This document shows, piece after piece, positions 39,608 to 51,136 of a stretch of DNA of 64,000 nt. This DNA is from Serinus canaria (lineage: Eukaryota > Chordata > Aves > Passeriformes > Fringillidae): assembly GCF_022539315.1 (NCBI RefSeq), contig NC_066333.1:10879001-10943000 (forward strand), written 5' to 3'. The notes below the pieces were generated by a model. The model was not told where the DNA came from. It did no database searches and worked only from the letters and a program-made list of their open reading frames with translations. The translations under genes and the position numbers were made by a program. Numbering within the stretch: position 1 is the first letter of the stretch; each line of letters starts with the position of its first letter.

Positions 39608-39665
39608 CAGCAGGGACAGAAATGCACTGTCACCAACCCCAAGGGACAGCAGGGACAGAAATGCA
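39608..39665 (+). repeat. 19-bp direct duplication, 39-bp spacing
   Basis: The 19-mer CAGCAGGGACAGAAATGCA occurs at 39608-39626 and again at 39647-39665, so the unit is about 39 bp with 1.5 copies. It resembles the start of a minisatellite. On the minus strand it gives a repeated Phe-Cys-Pro-Cys-Cys string in an open frame, which is a consequence of the duplication. Confidence 0.8.
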
Positions 39666-42215
39666 AACAGGTGAGCAGGGTGCAGGAGAGCTCAGCCCAG
39701 GAAACCTTCCAGAGGTGCCCAGCACACACCTGATGATCTGAACCTTTTTCAAACTTCAAATATCAGCCAGGCCACACTTGTGCAGAAAACAGACACTGCC
39801 AACCCAGCCAGCAGTCTCAGGTCACCTGCAGCTCTTCTTTTGAACTTGAATCAGGTGAGCAGGAACACTTTACTAAGGGAGCTCAGTGAAATGGCAAAGC
39901 ATCCAGTTTAACAAAGTATCTGTTCTTGGTTAAAATATTATATCAAAGTGACAGATTAAATGGAATTCTTACAAGGAATAATGAAAGATTAGGCCACAGT
40001 ACTGAGCAAATGTATTTCATAGTAAACCAAAGTGCAGAGAGTGCATTGGAGGCATTGCTAGAAACCAGCAAAGCCATGTGCAGCTCCCTCTGAGCAGTGC
40101 AGTTTGCTATTGCACTAATCTGATGCTTTCCTTGTGAATTAAATTGTCCTCTTTAGAAGCTCAAGATCAATAAAACTCTTCTCTAACATTCCCTCATAAC
40201 ATTTCCTCATTAAAAAACAACAAGCAACCAAAAACATTGCCTCTTCAGACTGAAGAGTTCAGCCTAACTGGAGTATTGCCAAGTGAGTGAGGCACAGGGA
40301 GAGCTGCCCTGATTTTCTCCAGAAGAATCAAGGTAACCAAAGGTTAATCAATTATCTAGAATAAAAGCAGCCTTGAGTTCTACAAACCACAGACTGGATT
40401 TTTCACACAGAAACACTTCTCTTAGTCACAATAAGAAAAAGTAGCTGGGAAACAAACCCACAATAGAATAAAAATAATATTAATAAGAAACCAAATGCTT
40501 AGGAAAAGGAAATTTATAATTTAAGACAATGTTAAAAACAGTTAGAACTTCATTCTCCTACTAAATTTTGGAAGTTTTGCTGCTTCCAAACTCCTTCCCA
40601 ACTGGGAACAGGAAAAACAAACAATCAACCCCTGGATGGAAGAACATTTTACATTAGTAGAATTGCCTACAGAAGCAAAGTTTAAACAAAAATTCAGGAC
40701 TTTTCCAGTGCCCATTTCAGAGTCCATTTCTATTCTGGAGGGTACTTGAAGAGCATTTAACATAATAATGCAAAGTAAAATGGGCATTAATTCTGCTGCT
40801 CAGTGAAGTCACCAGCCACAGCAAGTTTCTGCTTATTGACAGCATTTTTACAGCACTGACCAGGATTAAAAAGGCACCTCTTGTTATAAAAGAACTTCTC
40901 TGCTTTCAACCTCTATTCCCAGATGTTTACACTATCTGTTCAAAGACCTATTAGATCTAAACTCTTTGATATATGACCAGCTACTTCTGCACAGCTTTTT
41001 GTTAACTGAGATCTAAACCCAGCAGGGAAAAGGACAAATCAGTTCTTTTATCAAATGTTTTCAGTATCAATTCACTACGAACAGAAATGTTCTTTGCTTG
41101 GCTTTTCAGCACTCCAGTGGATCATGAGTTTAGAAGGACAAGTGAAAAAGGACAAAATTCACCTCTTTAATAATATATTTTTACATGGATTATTTCTGAG
41201 AAACAGAAATATGAGCAATTTTAGTTTTGAACAAAGATTGCAGTGGAAAGTTCTGGATATACACCCTGAATACAGTTAGTTATTTCTCCCCTCAAGCACC
41301 ACTGCAGTGAGTGCCAGTCCTTTCACACTGAAGAAAATTCTGATACTCCTGATGCCAAACATTTAATTTTAAAAAACCCTTTAGATTTAGTTCACTTACA
41401 CAAGCAATGAGAAGCACATTTAACCAGGAATTAATGAATAAAATACATCCAGCATATCTTATTTCTTGAATGAGAGAACATTTCTCTTGCAAAACCCAGG
41501 AACACAACCCAAACCACAAACAAAACAAGCAAATTAAGAAATCAAACACTCGAATCTTCCAAATCAAATGCAAAATTATGTTCAGGAGTTATGCAGAGCT
41601 GAGAAGAGGTTTCTAACTACACATATAGAGTAATAAATACCTATCACTGACAGTGTGAAAACAAACACTGACCAAAGTAAGGTTTTGCTATATTAAACTT
41701 AAAAAAAATTTCAGAATTAAATTCGGATTTAATGAAGTGCAGTTCTGAAAGCAAACAGAGCACTTAATATTGATTGCTCATCGTGCCAATGATGTTAAAC
41801 CACATCCACAAACCAGCATTTAAAGCTGCATTATTTCTTCAGGAAAGGAGTTCTCCCCCAGATCTCTCTCCATCTCTGCTCTGCATTGTAATTGAGCAGA
41901 GGTCTACAAACTAAATGATGCATGAATGTGTATAGATTCAAAGTTCAATTTCTTCAATCAAAAATCCAAAAAGCACTGCCAAAGAAGGAGGGAGAAAAAA
42001 ACAGCAAAAAGGAAAAACAGCATCTGCTGATATTAAACTCTGACTTTGCCACTCTGAACAGAATTACAAAACCTCATGTAATGACAGAATAATTAGGCAT
42101 CCATAAAGCAATCATTGGAACTTTGTCAAAAGTAGAGTCTTTGGGGAAAAAAAATGAAAAAAAGATGGAAATACCAGCAGTTTGCCCAGCATTCCCTAAG
42201 TCTGGGCTTTCTGCT
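39666..42215. other. Unique non-coding DNA
   Basis: No gene or repeat family is recognised. AT-leaning sequence with short A runs (for example 41701-41708 and 41996-42002). Open frames at 40542-40787 (minus), 41055-41279 (plus) and 41292-41573 (minus) are unrecognised. Confidence 0.65.
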
Positions 42216-42219
42216 TCCC

Positions 42220-42645
42220 CTGACTGACTGCAATCAATGAGTCAGCTGCAGTGGGTCAAACACAACTGGGATAAAATGGCACCTTATGAAGTAACTGCCC
42301 CCATGGATCTCCCCAAACGAGTCAAAAAGGCATCCATCAATATCCCACCTCGTGCAGCAGGGCTCAGGCAGGAGGGGAGTGCTGGGAGCAGCAGAGCTCA
42401 CTCTGGGATTCCATTTGCAGCCCATAAATCAGGATTCCTTACATTCCATGCCACCATTAAGTGAGGAACGAGAGCCTCCACTATCATTAGTCGACAGCTA
42501 ACAAGGCATTAACATTTTCATTAACAGTGTTGACAAATCCAAATCGATTTTAAAAGCTCATTTGCATCATATCCTAAAATTGTGAAGTAGAAGGGAACAG
42601 TCTGACAACTTGATTATATGCTGTAGCTCAAATTTTTTGTTTTTC
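42220..42645. promoter_or_regulatory. Candidate enhancer-like element
   Basis: This is the densest group of good regulatory words I found. It has an AP-1/MAF-type TGAGTCAGC at 42238-42246, a nuclear-receptor half-site word GGGTCA at 42253-42258, two ATTAAC words 12 bases apart near 42508-42525, a CUT/ONECUT-type ATCGAT at 42543-42548, and a perfect POU octamer ATTTGCAT at 42560-42567. Several CpGs survive (near 42318, 42352, 42469, 42492 and 42545). Plus (42237-42464) and minus (42234-42425) frames of about 75 and 63 codons overlap without recognised products. I infer a possible conserved non-coding element; nothing here proves activity. Confidence 0.3.
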
Positions 42646-43891
42646 TGCTCATGTATAGCTGTGAAGTGCACATCACATCTGGTTATGTTCTGGTGCCCTC
42701 AGATATTCAGTCTGCAGCTGCTGTGTTCCTGCTCCTTGCACACAGAGGTGATGATCTTTGGGTGTTTAGGTTGTGAGACACCACAGCCTGAGTTCTCATT
42801 TCACCTGCACTGGCCCCACTAGATCCTCTCCCACTTTGCCTCCTGACCTTTTTTGATAGGCAGACTTCTCCTGGAATTAGGAAGGGTCAGTCCCAAAAGA
42901 GGCTCAGCAGCCATCAAAAAAGAAAGCCTGTAATGCACACTAGACACTGGTGATTTTCTTTGAATTCCAATACATTATCTGCTATTGCTTCCAAATGTCA
43001 TTCCAAACCCTTCAGCCAAATTAAGCACTGCTACAGAGAATTAAAATAAAATACATTCTGTAATTGACAGCCCCTGAAATCAACTAATTAAATTATGTTT
43101 CAATATTCCAGATTTGGTACATACATACAGTTAATATTTCTTCCTTTTGGCAAAAAATTTTGCTATGTTAGAGAGCAAGAAATTCTGAGAACCAGATTCA
43201 CATTCATGTGTACCCAGAAGAGGAAAAATATTAGCTTCAAATGCACCTTAGCAGCAAAACCCATTTATTGCAGTCATTAAGGAGAATGCATTTTTCAGTT
43301 ATCCATTTTTGTCTTTACTGACAGTTATATCAATTTAGCAAAATGATCTTTTAATTTTAAGTAACAAGAACCTATTGCAGCCACAAAAAAAATAGAAGGT
43401 TTAAAAAAATAAGTAAGAATCATTCTGGAGCTGGGTGTGCTGTGCACAGCCTCCATCAGCTACTTGGACTCCTCTCTCTAGAGGAGCACACAGGCAGGGA
43501 TCAGTGCTGCCTTTACCTTCTCCCAGTTCCACCTGTAGTCACAGGGCTCAAAAAGGAAAGCCAAACTGCTCCTAATTAAGTGCCTTTGAATTAGACACTG
43601 CCTGCCCACAACAATTGCTCCAAAATTGATCTCCCATAAATTCATCTCTACAGTCTGAGCTAACATTGCCTTTCTGGCAGCAGGAAGATGAAGAGCAAGC
43701 AGGGCATGATGTGCAAGCTGGTATTTTCCTCTCACTGAATAAAACCCCTCTCAGACTGGCTAGTCTGGCTCCAGTGACAGTGACAAGCAGGGGTTCATCT
43801 CTGCTGCCTTGCAGAGCACACACAGCTCTGAGGCTGTTCCATAACCTCTGTCCCCTAAGATGGACAAGTCCTTCTCTAGAGTGCAAAGCAG
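42646..43891. other. Unique non-coding DNA
   Basis: No gene or interspersed repeat is recognised. Frames at 43572-43934 (minus, 120 codons) and 43666-43977 (plus, 103 codons) lie opposite each other and run into the A/C tract, arguing against real coding. Confidence 0.6.
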
Positions 43892-43960
43892 GACAAAACA
43901 AAAAAAATAAAAAAAAAGCCAAAAACCCCAGCAAAATAGAAACACAAGCAAAAATCCCCC
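43892..43960 (+). repeat. A/C-rich low-complexity tract
   Basis: It begins with ACAAAAC and two A runs of seven to nine bases, then GCC-AAAAA-CCCC and further CAAAA words. On the minus strand it accounts for the Phe-rich part of an apparent open frame. Confidence 0.75.
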
Positions 43961-44489
43961 ATGTAAAGTGGGTTTAAAATACACCAGCAGCAAAATACAA
44001 CAAAGTTATGTTTGAAGATACTTTAGAGGATCGATGTCAAAAGCAATGTCCTTGATAAATATTAAGTATTCATTTAAAGTTTCTGATGTTTTAATATTCC
44101 TAAAAGTCACACTAGGAATTCTCTTTCAAGATGCAGACAGTTCTACCAGAACTGGCCAGTTTTGAAGTGTTTGCTTTTTAATACTGGCTTGCTAATTTTC
44201 TCAGTTTACAAGCTCTCTTCCCCAAAATTACATTTATAACAAAACCTTAGAAACTTGAATTTTCTATTTGCCAATTCTCCTGCACCAGGAAACCTTATAT
44301 GCAGTGATACTTTAATAACTTACATGCCTTCCCTTGCATCTCCATAATTACAAGGATCAGGATCCTGGTGAAATCTGGGACAAACAACACCATTTGTGAA
44401 GAGAGGCTTTGCAGCCTGGGATGTTTTTATCCCTGACCAGGGCAGGAAAGCTGCTGCTAATGCCTGTTCATGGGCAGCAAATAGCCCAA
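43961..44489. other. Unique non-coding DNA
   Basis: AT-leaning mixed sequence with no recognised frame, repeat family or RNA gene. Confidence 0.6.
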
Positions 44490-44830
44490 GGCACAGGCAG
44501 GCCCAGCACAGGCTCCGTGCTGGGTTTCCTTAGGCTCTGATCAATATGTTCTGTGCATCTTGTCTGTATTGGAGCTCTCCTTATTACAGGCTCAATTGAT
44601 CCTCCGAGCAACAGCAGAGATTGTGCTCCATGGATAGAGCAGATGTTGTTCTGACCTCCACCCACCAGCTCACAGAGCTTTCTGTCTGCCTTCTGGGAGG
44701 AAAAATAGCCCAATAAAGAAAAATATCCATGCCCACGTGGTGCCCTTGAACAATGGGTGCTGCATTTGTTATACAAAAGTTGCTAACGCTCCTTTTATTT
44801 TATTTTAAAAATCTCAACGCCCACATCAAC
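44490..44830. promoter_or_regulatory. Possible regulatory segment with CACGTG E-box
   Basis: A perfect palindromic E-box, CACGTG, lies at 44734-44739 (the core used by MYC/USF/CLOCK-class bHLH factors). About five CpGs occur in 310 bases (44516, 44605, 44736, 44786 and 44818). The sequence is non-repetitive, with an ATTGATC/GATCAAT-type palindromic word pair at about 44539-44600. The minus frame 44468-44776 is open but unrecognised. Conservation and function are inferred. Confidence 0.2.
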
Positions 44831-45625
44831 ACCCACCATGAAAATCACAGTAAACTACTCATTCCTAAGAATTTTAGAGACATGTCCTTGACTTCTAAAA
44901 ACTTGAAATTTGTGAAAAAGTACAGAGCAAATTCTAGAAGGCAACACTACAGCAAAACAAAGAATCCATTTAAACAAAGAACCCATTTTCTGAGGTTGCT
45001 GTAAGCTAGAGATTAACACAGAAATACCACAGATTGATATTAGCCCAAGAAATCTTCTGTTATTTCAATTAATTATCTTTTACATTAAAGCAGCAGAAAA
45101 ACCAGAAATAAACCTGCCAACTAATAAATGAAAATTTTAAACCACCAAACCCTTCTTAGGAGAACAAGGAAATCTGATAAATATAGAAAAAAACCCCTCT
45201 CAAGTAGGAGATACAAAAGATCCTTAAGATAGCAGTGATAAAGGAAATGGAGGTACAAAGGGAGAATTGTGATCTGAAAGGATGGGATATTGCTTTTGAG
45301 AATATCTGATAGGAGGACCTAGGGGAAATATTGATATAGCAAGTATTTTTTATACTTAGAAACTATTTAATAGGTTAACCTGAGTGCTGAGAAAGCTGAA
45401 GGGCAGATGGAAAACACTCAACTCACACCCACACACACAGAAAAAGGAGAACTTTTGGGCAAACAACTGTGATAAAAAATGCCAATTTCTGTGCTGAGGG
45501 CCATCACTCTGCCTTTGAGTAACAGACATCAGATAGGGAAGGAAAAAAAGGGGGGGTAAAGGCAACAATACACAAGGGAGCAAAATACACACAACTCTTT
45601 AGCCCTGGTAGTACCACAAAGTGTA
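44831..45625. other. Unique non-coding DNA
   Basis: AT-rich unique sequence. It includes a short CA run near 45427-45441 and a purine patch (A7G7) at about 45545-45556. No gene is recognised. Confidence 0.6.
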
Positions 45626-45882
45626 GCAAAAACCCTACACACACAGATGTTGGTTACCTTTAGGAGCCCAAAAACCCTACAAGCCCAGGGAGCTCAGTTA
45701 CCTTATGGAGCCCAAAAACCCTACAAGCCCAGGGAGCTCAGTTACCTTATGGAGCCCAAAAACCCTACAAACCCAGGGAGCTCAGTTACCTTGTGGAGCC
45801 AAAAAATCCCCTACAAGCCCAGGGAGCTCCATTCCCTTTAGGAGCCCAAAAACCCTACAAAGCCATGGAGCTCTGTTCCCTA
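45626..45882 (+). repeat. 44-bp minisatellite, about 5-6 copies
   Basis: Units starting with GGAGCCCAAAAACCCTACAA begin at 45663, 45707, 45751, 45795 and 45841. The spacing is exactly 44 bp for the first four and 46 bp for the last, which has small insertions. A degenerate partial unit (AAAAACCCTACA to GTTACCTT) precedes at 45626-45662, and the final copy decays by about 45882. The middle copies are nearly identical, differing at one to three positions. Because 44 is not a multiple of 3, each copy shifts frame, so the repeated Pro/Ser/Leu peptides in plus frames are a by-product and not a repeat protein. Confidence 0.95.
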
Positions 45883-47795
45883 GAGCAGTCTGTGGCCATT
45901 CTCAGCCCCAGAGCTGCCAAGTAAATGTTGGATTCCCCCAGCCCCTCCCCAACCCACCTGGGGGGTTCAGCCAGAGCAGCCAAGCCCAGGGGTGCAGAGC
46001 TCTCACCATCAACCTGTGACCTTCAGCACCTCAGAAAAGCTCAGCTGTCACAATTAGGGAAGTAATTCAGGGTTTAATTCCTGGCAATTTTCTCCCACAT
46101 TTCAGGAATTTAGGGTATCAGGTGATTTTTGTGCTGGAGGCAATCCCAAGCCTTTGGCCAGTGGCCTATCCAGGCTGATGAACATGGCCAAGATATTTTA
46201 ATTCAGGACAGAACCTACATCTCATTAAAAAAAATAAGAATAAAACCATCATAGAGATAGAATTAGGGAAAAAACCATCTAGCTTCTTCATCCTAATGGG
46301 TATTGACATTATATTCTTTTCTCATGCATTTTGATCTGTCTCTTATTGATCACTAGGTCTCACCCTTGCAGGTTCTGGAGCACAGAGCAGCTGATGTAAA
46401 GAACCAGAGCATTTTCCTTGGTGTCTCTGCCAGTGCCCTGGGAAAGGTCTGCTGCCCCCTATTACCAGGACCCTGGACCAAAAGTGAAGCAGGAGCAGCT
46501 ACCAACTTGGTTCTTGGGGAATTTTTTAGCAAATAAACCAAGGAAAATTTCATGGGCCATCAGATTAGCAGAAAGCAAAGTCATGGGCTTTGCACAGCAA
46601 CCTGCCTAAGGCACCATCCACATCCATACCTGTGCTTAGAGGCTGGAGAGGGGAGAAAAATGTTCCTCTTCTCCCTTCTTGGCATGTTTTAAACCACAGA
46701 ATGAACTGCTAAATCTTTTGTGCAAACCTCATCAGACCAGAAAGACACACAGCTCATTACTGAAGACCAGAAGAATCAATTTGGAATTAATGTCCTATCA
46801 GGATTTCAGTACACACTATTAAAACATTACAATAATTTTAGAGCAAATCTAACATTATTCTTGATATTTATTTTGTTTGTGATCAAGGAAAGTGTTGGTT
46901 TGGAATTCAGGCAGGTCACAACAACTGTGCAGCAGCACTGGTAATCCTGCTAGGGCAAGTATGAAAACATCTGGATATTGGAGCATTCCTTTATGTTTGG
47001 TAGTTGAAATTTCACCTTTTTCCCTCCACCTGTCCAACAGTCAAGCAATGTAAAGCCAGTGGGACAGGGAATATTATTTTAGGATCAGGTGTCACTCCAG
47101 AAATGGAAGGAAAGCCAGCAGTACAATCCAAGTGCCTAAGTCTTCCTCCACTACCCCTGTGCTCACACTTTATTTTTCATTCCTGGACAGCTCCAGGAGT
47201 TTCATGGAGCCCTCAGCTACTGCATTATCAGCAAAGAAAAATGAAATAAACTGCTACAATTACTTGTCACTCCTGTCATTTCTCCATCCTATTAAGTAGC
47301 TCTGTGATTCATCCAAGTGGGCTGGAGCTGGGATCAGGATGTGAAAAATAGCCTTGTCTTCAGCTTAGGATACTGCTTGTGTTTATGGGGAACGAGATCC
47401 AGGCTCCATCTCTGGAACACACATGTTACTCCTCATTAAATTTGAAAGGGAATGTCTGTAATTTCCTTCTGTTCCCTCTTCAGGTGTAGGTGTAGATGAT
47501 CTTATTCACTCCAGTGGAGGGCTGGAGAAAGAAGTACAGAAGATAAATACATAGCTGAAGACATTGCAGGAGTGATAGGCAATAATTATACAGCCTGATG
47601 GGATGTTTGTCACTTTTCCTGCCTTGTTTAATGTTGCTACAAAGACATAAATGCATTTCTCCTCTCCACAAAACATTTGGAGAATTGATGCTTGCTAAAG
47701 ACCAGATGCATTTTGATTTAATGAAAGCAAAAGATTGGAAAAATGAGTGAAAAATGTTCATTCTTAATCTCTTTCACTAAGCAAGGAGAATATTT
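45883..47795. other. Unique non-coding DNA
   Basis: No gene or repeat family is recognised. Frames of 60-93 codons (for example 47004-47249 plus and 47480-47761 minus) are unrecognised. Confidence 0.65.
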
Positions 47796-47852
47796 AAAAA
47801 AACCCAACACAACTAAAAAAAAGGCAAAAAACACAAACAAAAAAATAAATGG
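47796..47852 (+). repeat. A/C-rich low-complexity tract
   Basis: A runs of six to eight bases are separated by CCCAACAC, CT, GGC and CAC words. It is the last clear member of the A/C tract series. Confidence 0.75.
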
Positions 47853-48234
47853 GTTCAAGAAAATTGTAACACTTCTATACTTTTTGAAACAAACTCAGTA
47901 TTATACTTAATTATCATGGAATTAGTAATGAAAAACAAAGGCTTTTTCTATTTAAACTTTCAAAGTTGAGGATGCACTAAGCAAAAGAGATCATACATAA
48001 TTTAATGTCATTTAGGAAGCAAATTAAAATATCATTTAATTCCTTCATCTAATAACACTGCTCTTTCAAGCTCTGGGGATGTTGTTTAAGCCAAAGAAGA
48101 TGGTTTCCTTGACAATTCTAGGAAGGAATAGATACCCTTAAAAGAAATGAATAGAATAAAAGGGCATGAATAAGCAGGATTCACTAAATTGAAGGTTCAG
48201 GAAATTATGAGAGATCCCTGAAGAAGACTTAATA
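47853..48234. other. AT-rich non-coding DNA
   Basis: Unique AT-rich sequence with TAAT/ATTA words around 48000-48055 and no recognised frame or repeat. Confidence 0.6.
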
Positions 48235-48825
48235 TTGAAGTTATATATTAGAATGAAGAATAAAATGAAGGTTGATCTTGATAATGAAGCTCTTGAACAC
48301 AGAGAAAATGTCATTATTCAACATGTTAACACAGGCAGAGGTGGGGTGAGAATTGGATGCCTTGGGACAGTCAGTGGAATTTGTAGGTTTTTATCTGCTG
48401 GAAAACTGCTCCTGGCCAGTGGCTGCTGGGGAGGCAGGGAATTCCCAGCAAAATGGGATGGGAGAGTCCAACAGACCAATCCAAGGCTTCCTCAGAACAC
48501 CCTGGGGAGTTGGTCTGCCCTTGAGACAAAGCTGAAATTTATTTTCAAGGTGTTAAAAGCCCCAACTCTGATGTTACAAACTTCATCCCATTACCCTGCC
48601 ATGCAGCTGAGCCTGAGGAGACCAATATTGACAACTTCAGCAACAGGGAAACAGTTCCACACCAGATGGGAATTCTTTTTAGTCAGAGCAAAATCTGAGA
48701 AGGAAAATTCACTTCTAAAAGTTGGGAATTTGGTCTCTTTTGCTATAACAATGCTTAATTCCACACTTACTTCTGCCCTAAGCATAAACATGGGAAACTG
48801 TGAAAGCAAAAGACTTCTGAGCTAA
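48235..48825 (+). other. Longest open frame, hypothetical (196 codons)
   Basis: The frame runs from an ATG at 48235 to a stop at 48823-48825. I do not recognise the protein. It starts with a Lys/Met-rich stretch, has a Gly-rich middle (about residues 34-75) and a mixed Ser/Thr/Leu C-terminus. I see no signal peptide, transmembrane helix, zinc-binding pattern or transposon motif. A second plus frame (48353-48535) and a minus frame (48591-48809) are also open within it. No promoter, splice pair or poly(A) context supports a gene. My rough estimate (about 6% stop chance per codon at 40% GC) makes a frame this long uncommon but possible in 128 kb of strand, and local GC is higher. It could also be the remnant of a degraded element. 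Confidence 0.12.
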
Positions 48826-51003
48826 AACTGGCTGAATTAATTTTCCAAGCTGAAAGTTTTAGCACCAGGATAGAAGGAGCAGACCTGATACCCAGAGAGC
48901 CCCTAACACAGAAAGATAAAGGGTTTGGTCAAACTCCATTGTGAGAGATTCTCCTTGGCACATTGCAGGAGATTTTCATGCTGCCCTTCTGTGCTCTTAC
49001 CAACTCCTTAGAAATGTTTCAGATAAGCCTTCAGCTGCTCAAGGCTTTTGTACATTGAACCTTTCTCCTAGAGAGTACTGAAAAGATACAATGAAATTAT
49101 CTGGTGAAAGACTTGAGGTTTCTTATCCTGTTTTTACTGGATAGATGTCTGCATGTCTAAAGCTTGGCTCATATTCATCCTGAAAAGCTGTTTATATGTG
49201 AAGGCAGGGATGGGATAATAATTCTTAGGCTATGAGGTTTGTGCATGCCACAGTGTTACCAACAGGCAAAAATAAAGGCAGGTTTTAGGTTTCTGTTTTG
49301 AATTGCTGCACTAAGTCCCTCTGCAGTTTTTCCTTACTATTTCAGCTGGAGAAACACCTACTTTATATTTTTCCAGTCTCTTTAACATGTTAGACATTTC
49401 AAAAGCCATTGACAACTTTGTGGTTACATCCCCAATTACCAAACCTTTAAGATACATACACACACATGTATATAGGTTATTATAAAAGTGATTTCACTGT
49501 TACCACAGTCAAAGGAAGAACACATTCCTGCTGCAGGATGACATAATGTCTGCTTGCTTTTCCAGACACTCTAACCTTAAAGGTAATAATAAAAAGCCTG
49601 TCAAATATTTCAACCATCTTTTGGCCTTCAACACTCCTGTTGTCCTTCACAGCAATTTAGCTCTTCTATGTTCTAAATAATACAACCCACTAACAGAACT
49701 CTATCAGCAAGGAAATGGCTTTGGTGCCTTTTATTTCTTTTTTACAGCATCTCTGTACCTGAGAAATGTCTTTTTCTTTTCACTGCTGAAATACACTCAC
49801 CATTGTTTCAGTGAAAAACCTTAATTAACAACCTCCCTGATGCAACAATCCTTTGCAGCAGCAGGGAAGAACATGCCCATGTCCTAAAAGCCTCCACAAT
49901 TTTCATCCTCAAAGACTGTGATAGAGAAACTTTTCCTCTATCTTTTCCTTAGCATGGCTATTAAGCAGATATGTCCAGAGAGAGTTTTCATTTAAAACAT
50001 TTCAACTTTCAGGATCTGAAGGCATTCCCACAAGTTTCTTTTTCAAGTCACTCTTCAGACCAATAGCATGAAAAGCACATGGAGGACTTTTGCAATCTTG
50101 CAAGCACTGTTCCCTCAAAATCTCATCAGCCTTCTGTAGTTTAGAAACACAAAAGTAAAAGAAACAAGTGGCTCTTGAGAAGCTCCTGAAGAGAATTAAG
50201 GAGGAGGCAGAAAAGGCTGCTCACTGAACTGTCTAATGAAACCACAAATTAAATCTAGAGTAGGGGCTAAAACACAGCTTGTGGCTCTCCTTGCTAAGAG
50301 TAAGAAAAACAAACTTGGGTCTTTCTCTCCACAAAGGGAGGAGAAATGAGCAAAGCTGCATCTTTTCATCCCTGCTCCTGAATTCAGTCCTTGAATGAAA
50401 ACATTTCCAAAGCCTGAGAGAAGAAACACCGAGCAGAGGTGGAGTTTTTATTGCCTTTATCAGTTTTGCTGCCCTCCCACAAATACAACAGATTCTTTTA
50501 ACCAGAACTCTCAAATTCCATGAGGTATTACAGTAACAATTCTCAACCAAAATATTTCAAACCTCAGTAATCAAATTCTTAAACAAATAAAGAATTAGGT
50601 ATTTTGGCTATTTAACAAAACCCACCAAAATGCAGGTCACAGTAGCTGGTGACCTCCTTTAAGCCAGCATCACAGAATCACACCCAACTGCTTATTTTCC
50701 TTTAAGCAACAGAAGAGTTTTTCATTGAGTTGTTTTTAAAGAGGCTTGGCTGTGCAGCCACAATCTCATCAGCCTGAGAGCTGCTCTTCAGACACTTCAA
50801 ATGTTGCCAGTGTAAACCAGATCTTCCCACACCTACCTGCAGCTGACAAAGCCTGAACACGTGCTTAAAATTACAAAAATTACAAGAAAAAATTCATTTA
50901 TAGCTAAATGTTTATATGGGAAGAACAAAGTCCAGAATTTTCTGTACACTTTGTCATACACTAAGATTCATGTCCCTGTTGCCTCACTGTCTAAAAAGGT
51001 GTC
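48826..51003. other. Unique non-coding DNA
   Basis: No gene is recognised. A short CA/TA patch occurs at 49452-49474. Overlapping minus frames at 50196-50429 and 50233-50550 lack recognisable products. Confidence 0.65.
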
Positions 51004-51136
51004 AGAAAATATTTGGTGTTTTATTTAGCTATAATCAAAATAGATTTAGTATTTTATTTAGCTCTAATCAGAAAACACTGGTATTTTATTTAGCTATATT
51101 CAGAACATATTTGATATTTCATTTAGCTATAATTCT
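51004..51136 (+). repeat. 33-bp minisatellite, four diverged copies
   Basis: A TTTTATTTAGCT core recurs at 51019, 51052, 51084 and 51117 (the last as TTTCATTTAGCT), with spacings of 33, 32 and 33 bases. The unit is roughly ATTTGGT-ATTTTATTTAGCT-ATAATCAGAA. Copies differ at several positions, implying an older array than the 44-bp one. The near-multiple-of-3 period lets a 75-codon plus frame (50916-51143) run through, but its translation is low-complexity and not convincing. Confidence 0.9.

Noticed and set aside
45663..45882. CRISPR-like direct repeats
   Set aside because: The 44-bp units abut with no unique spacers, and the context is eukaryotic with CR1 elements. It is a minisatellite.
45647..46019. 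Repeat-containing protein (Pro/Ser-rich repeats in two plus frames)
   Set aside because: The 44-bp unit is not a multiple of three, so the peptide repeats are by-products of the minisatellite in shifting frames.
50665..50685. CR1-type terminal octamer (CACAGAATCACA) near 50671
   Set aside because: The orientation of the octamer conflicts with the neighbouring GGTGACCTCC words, and no further CR1 sequence follows on either side.
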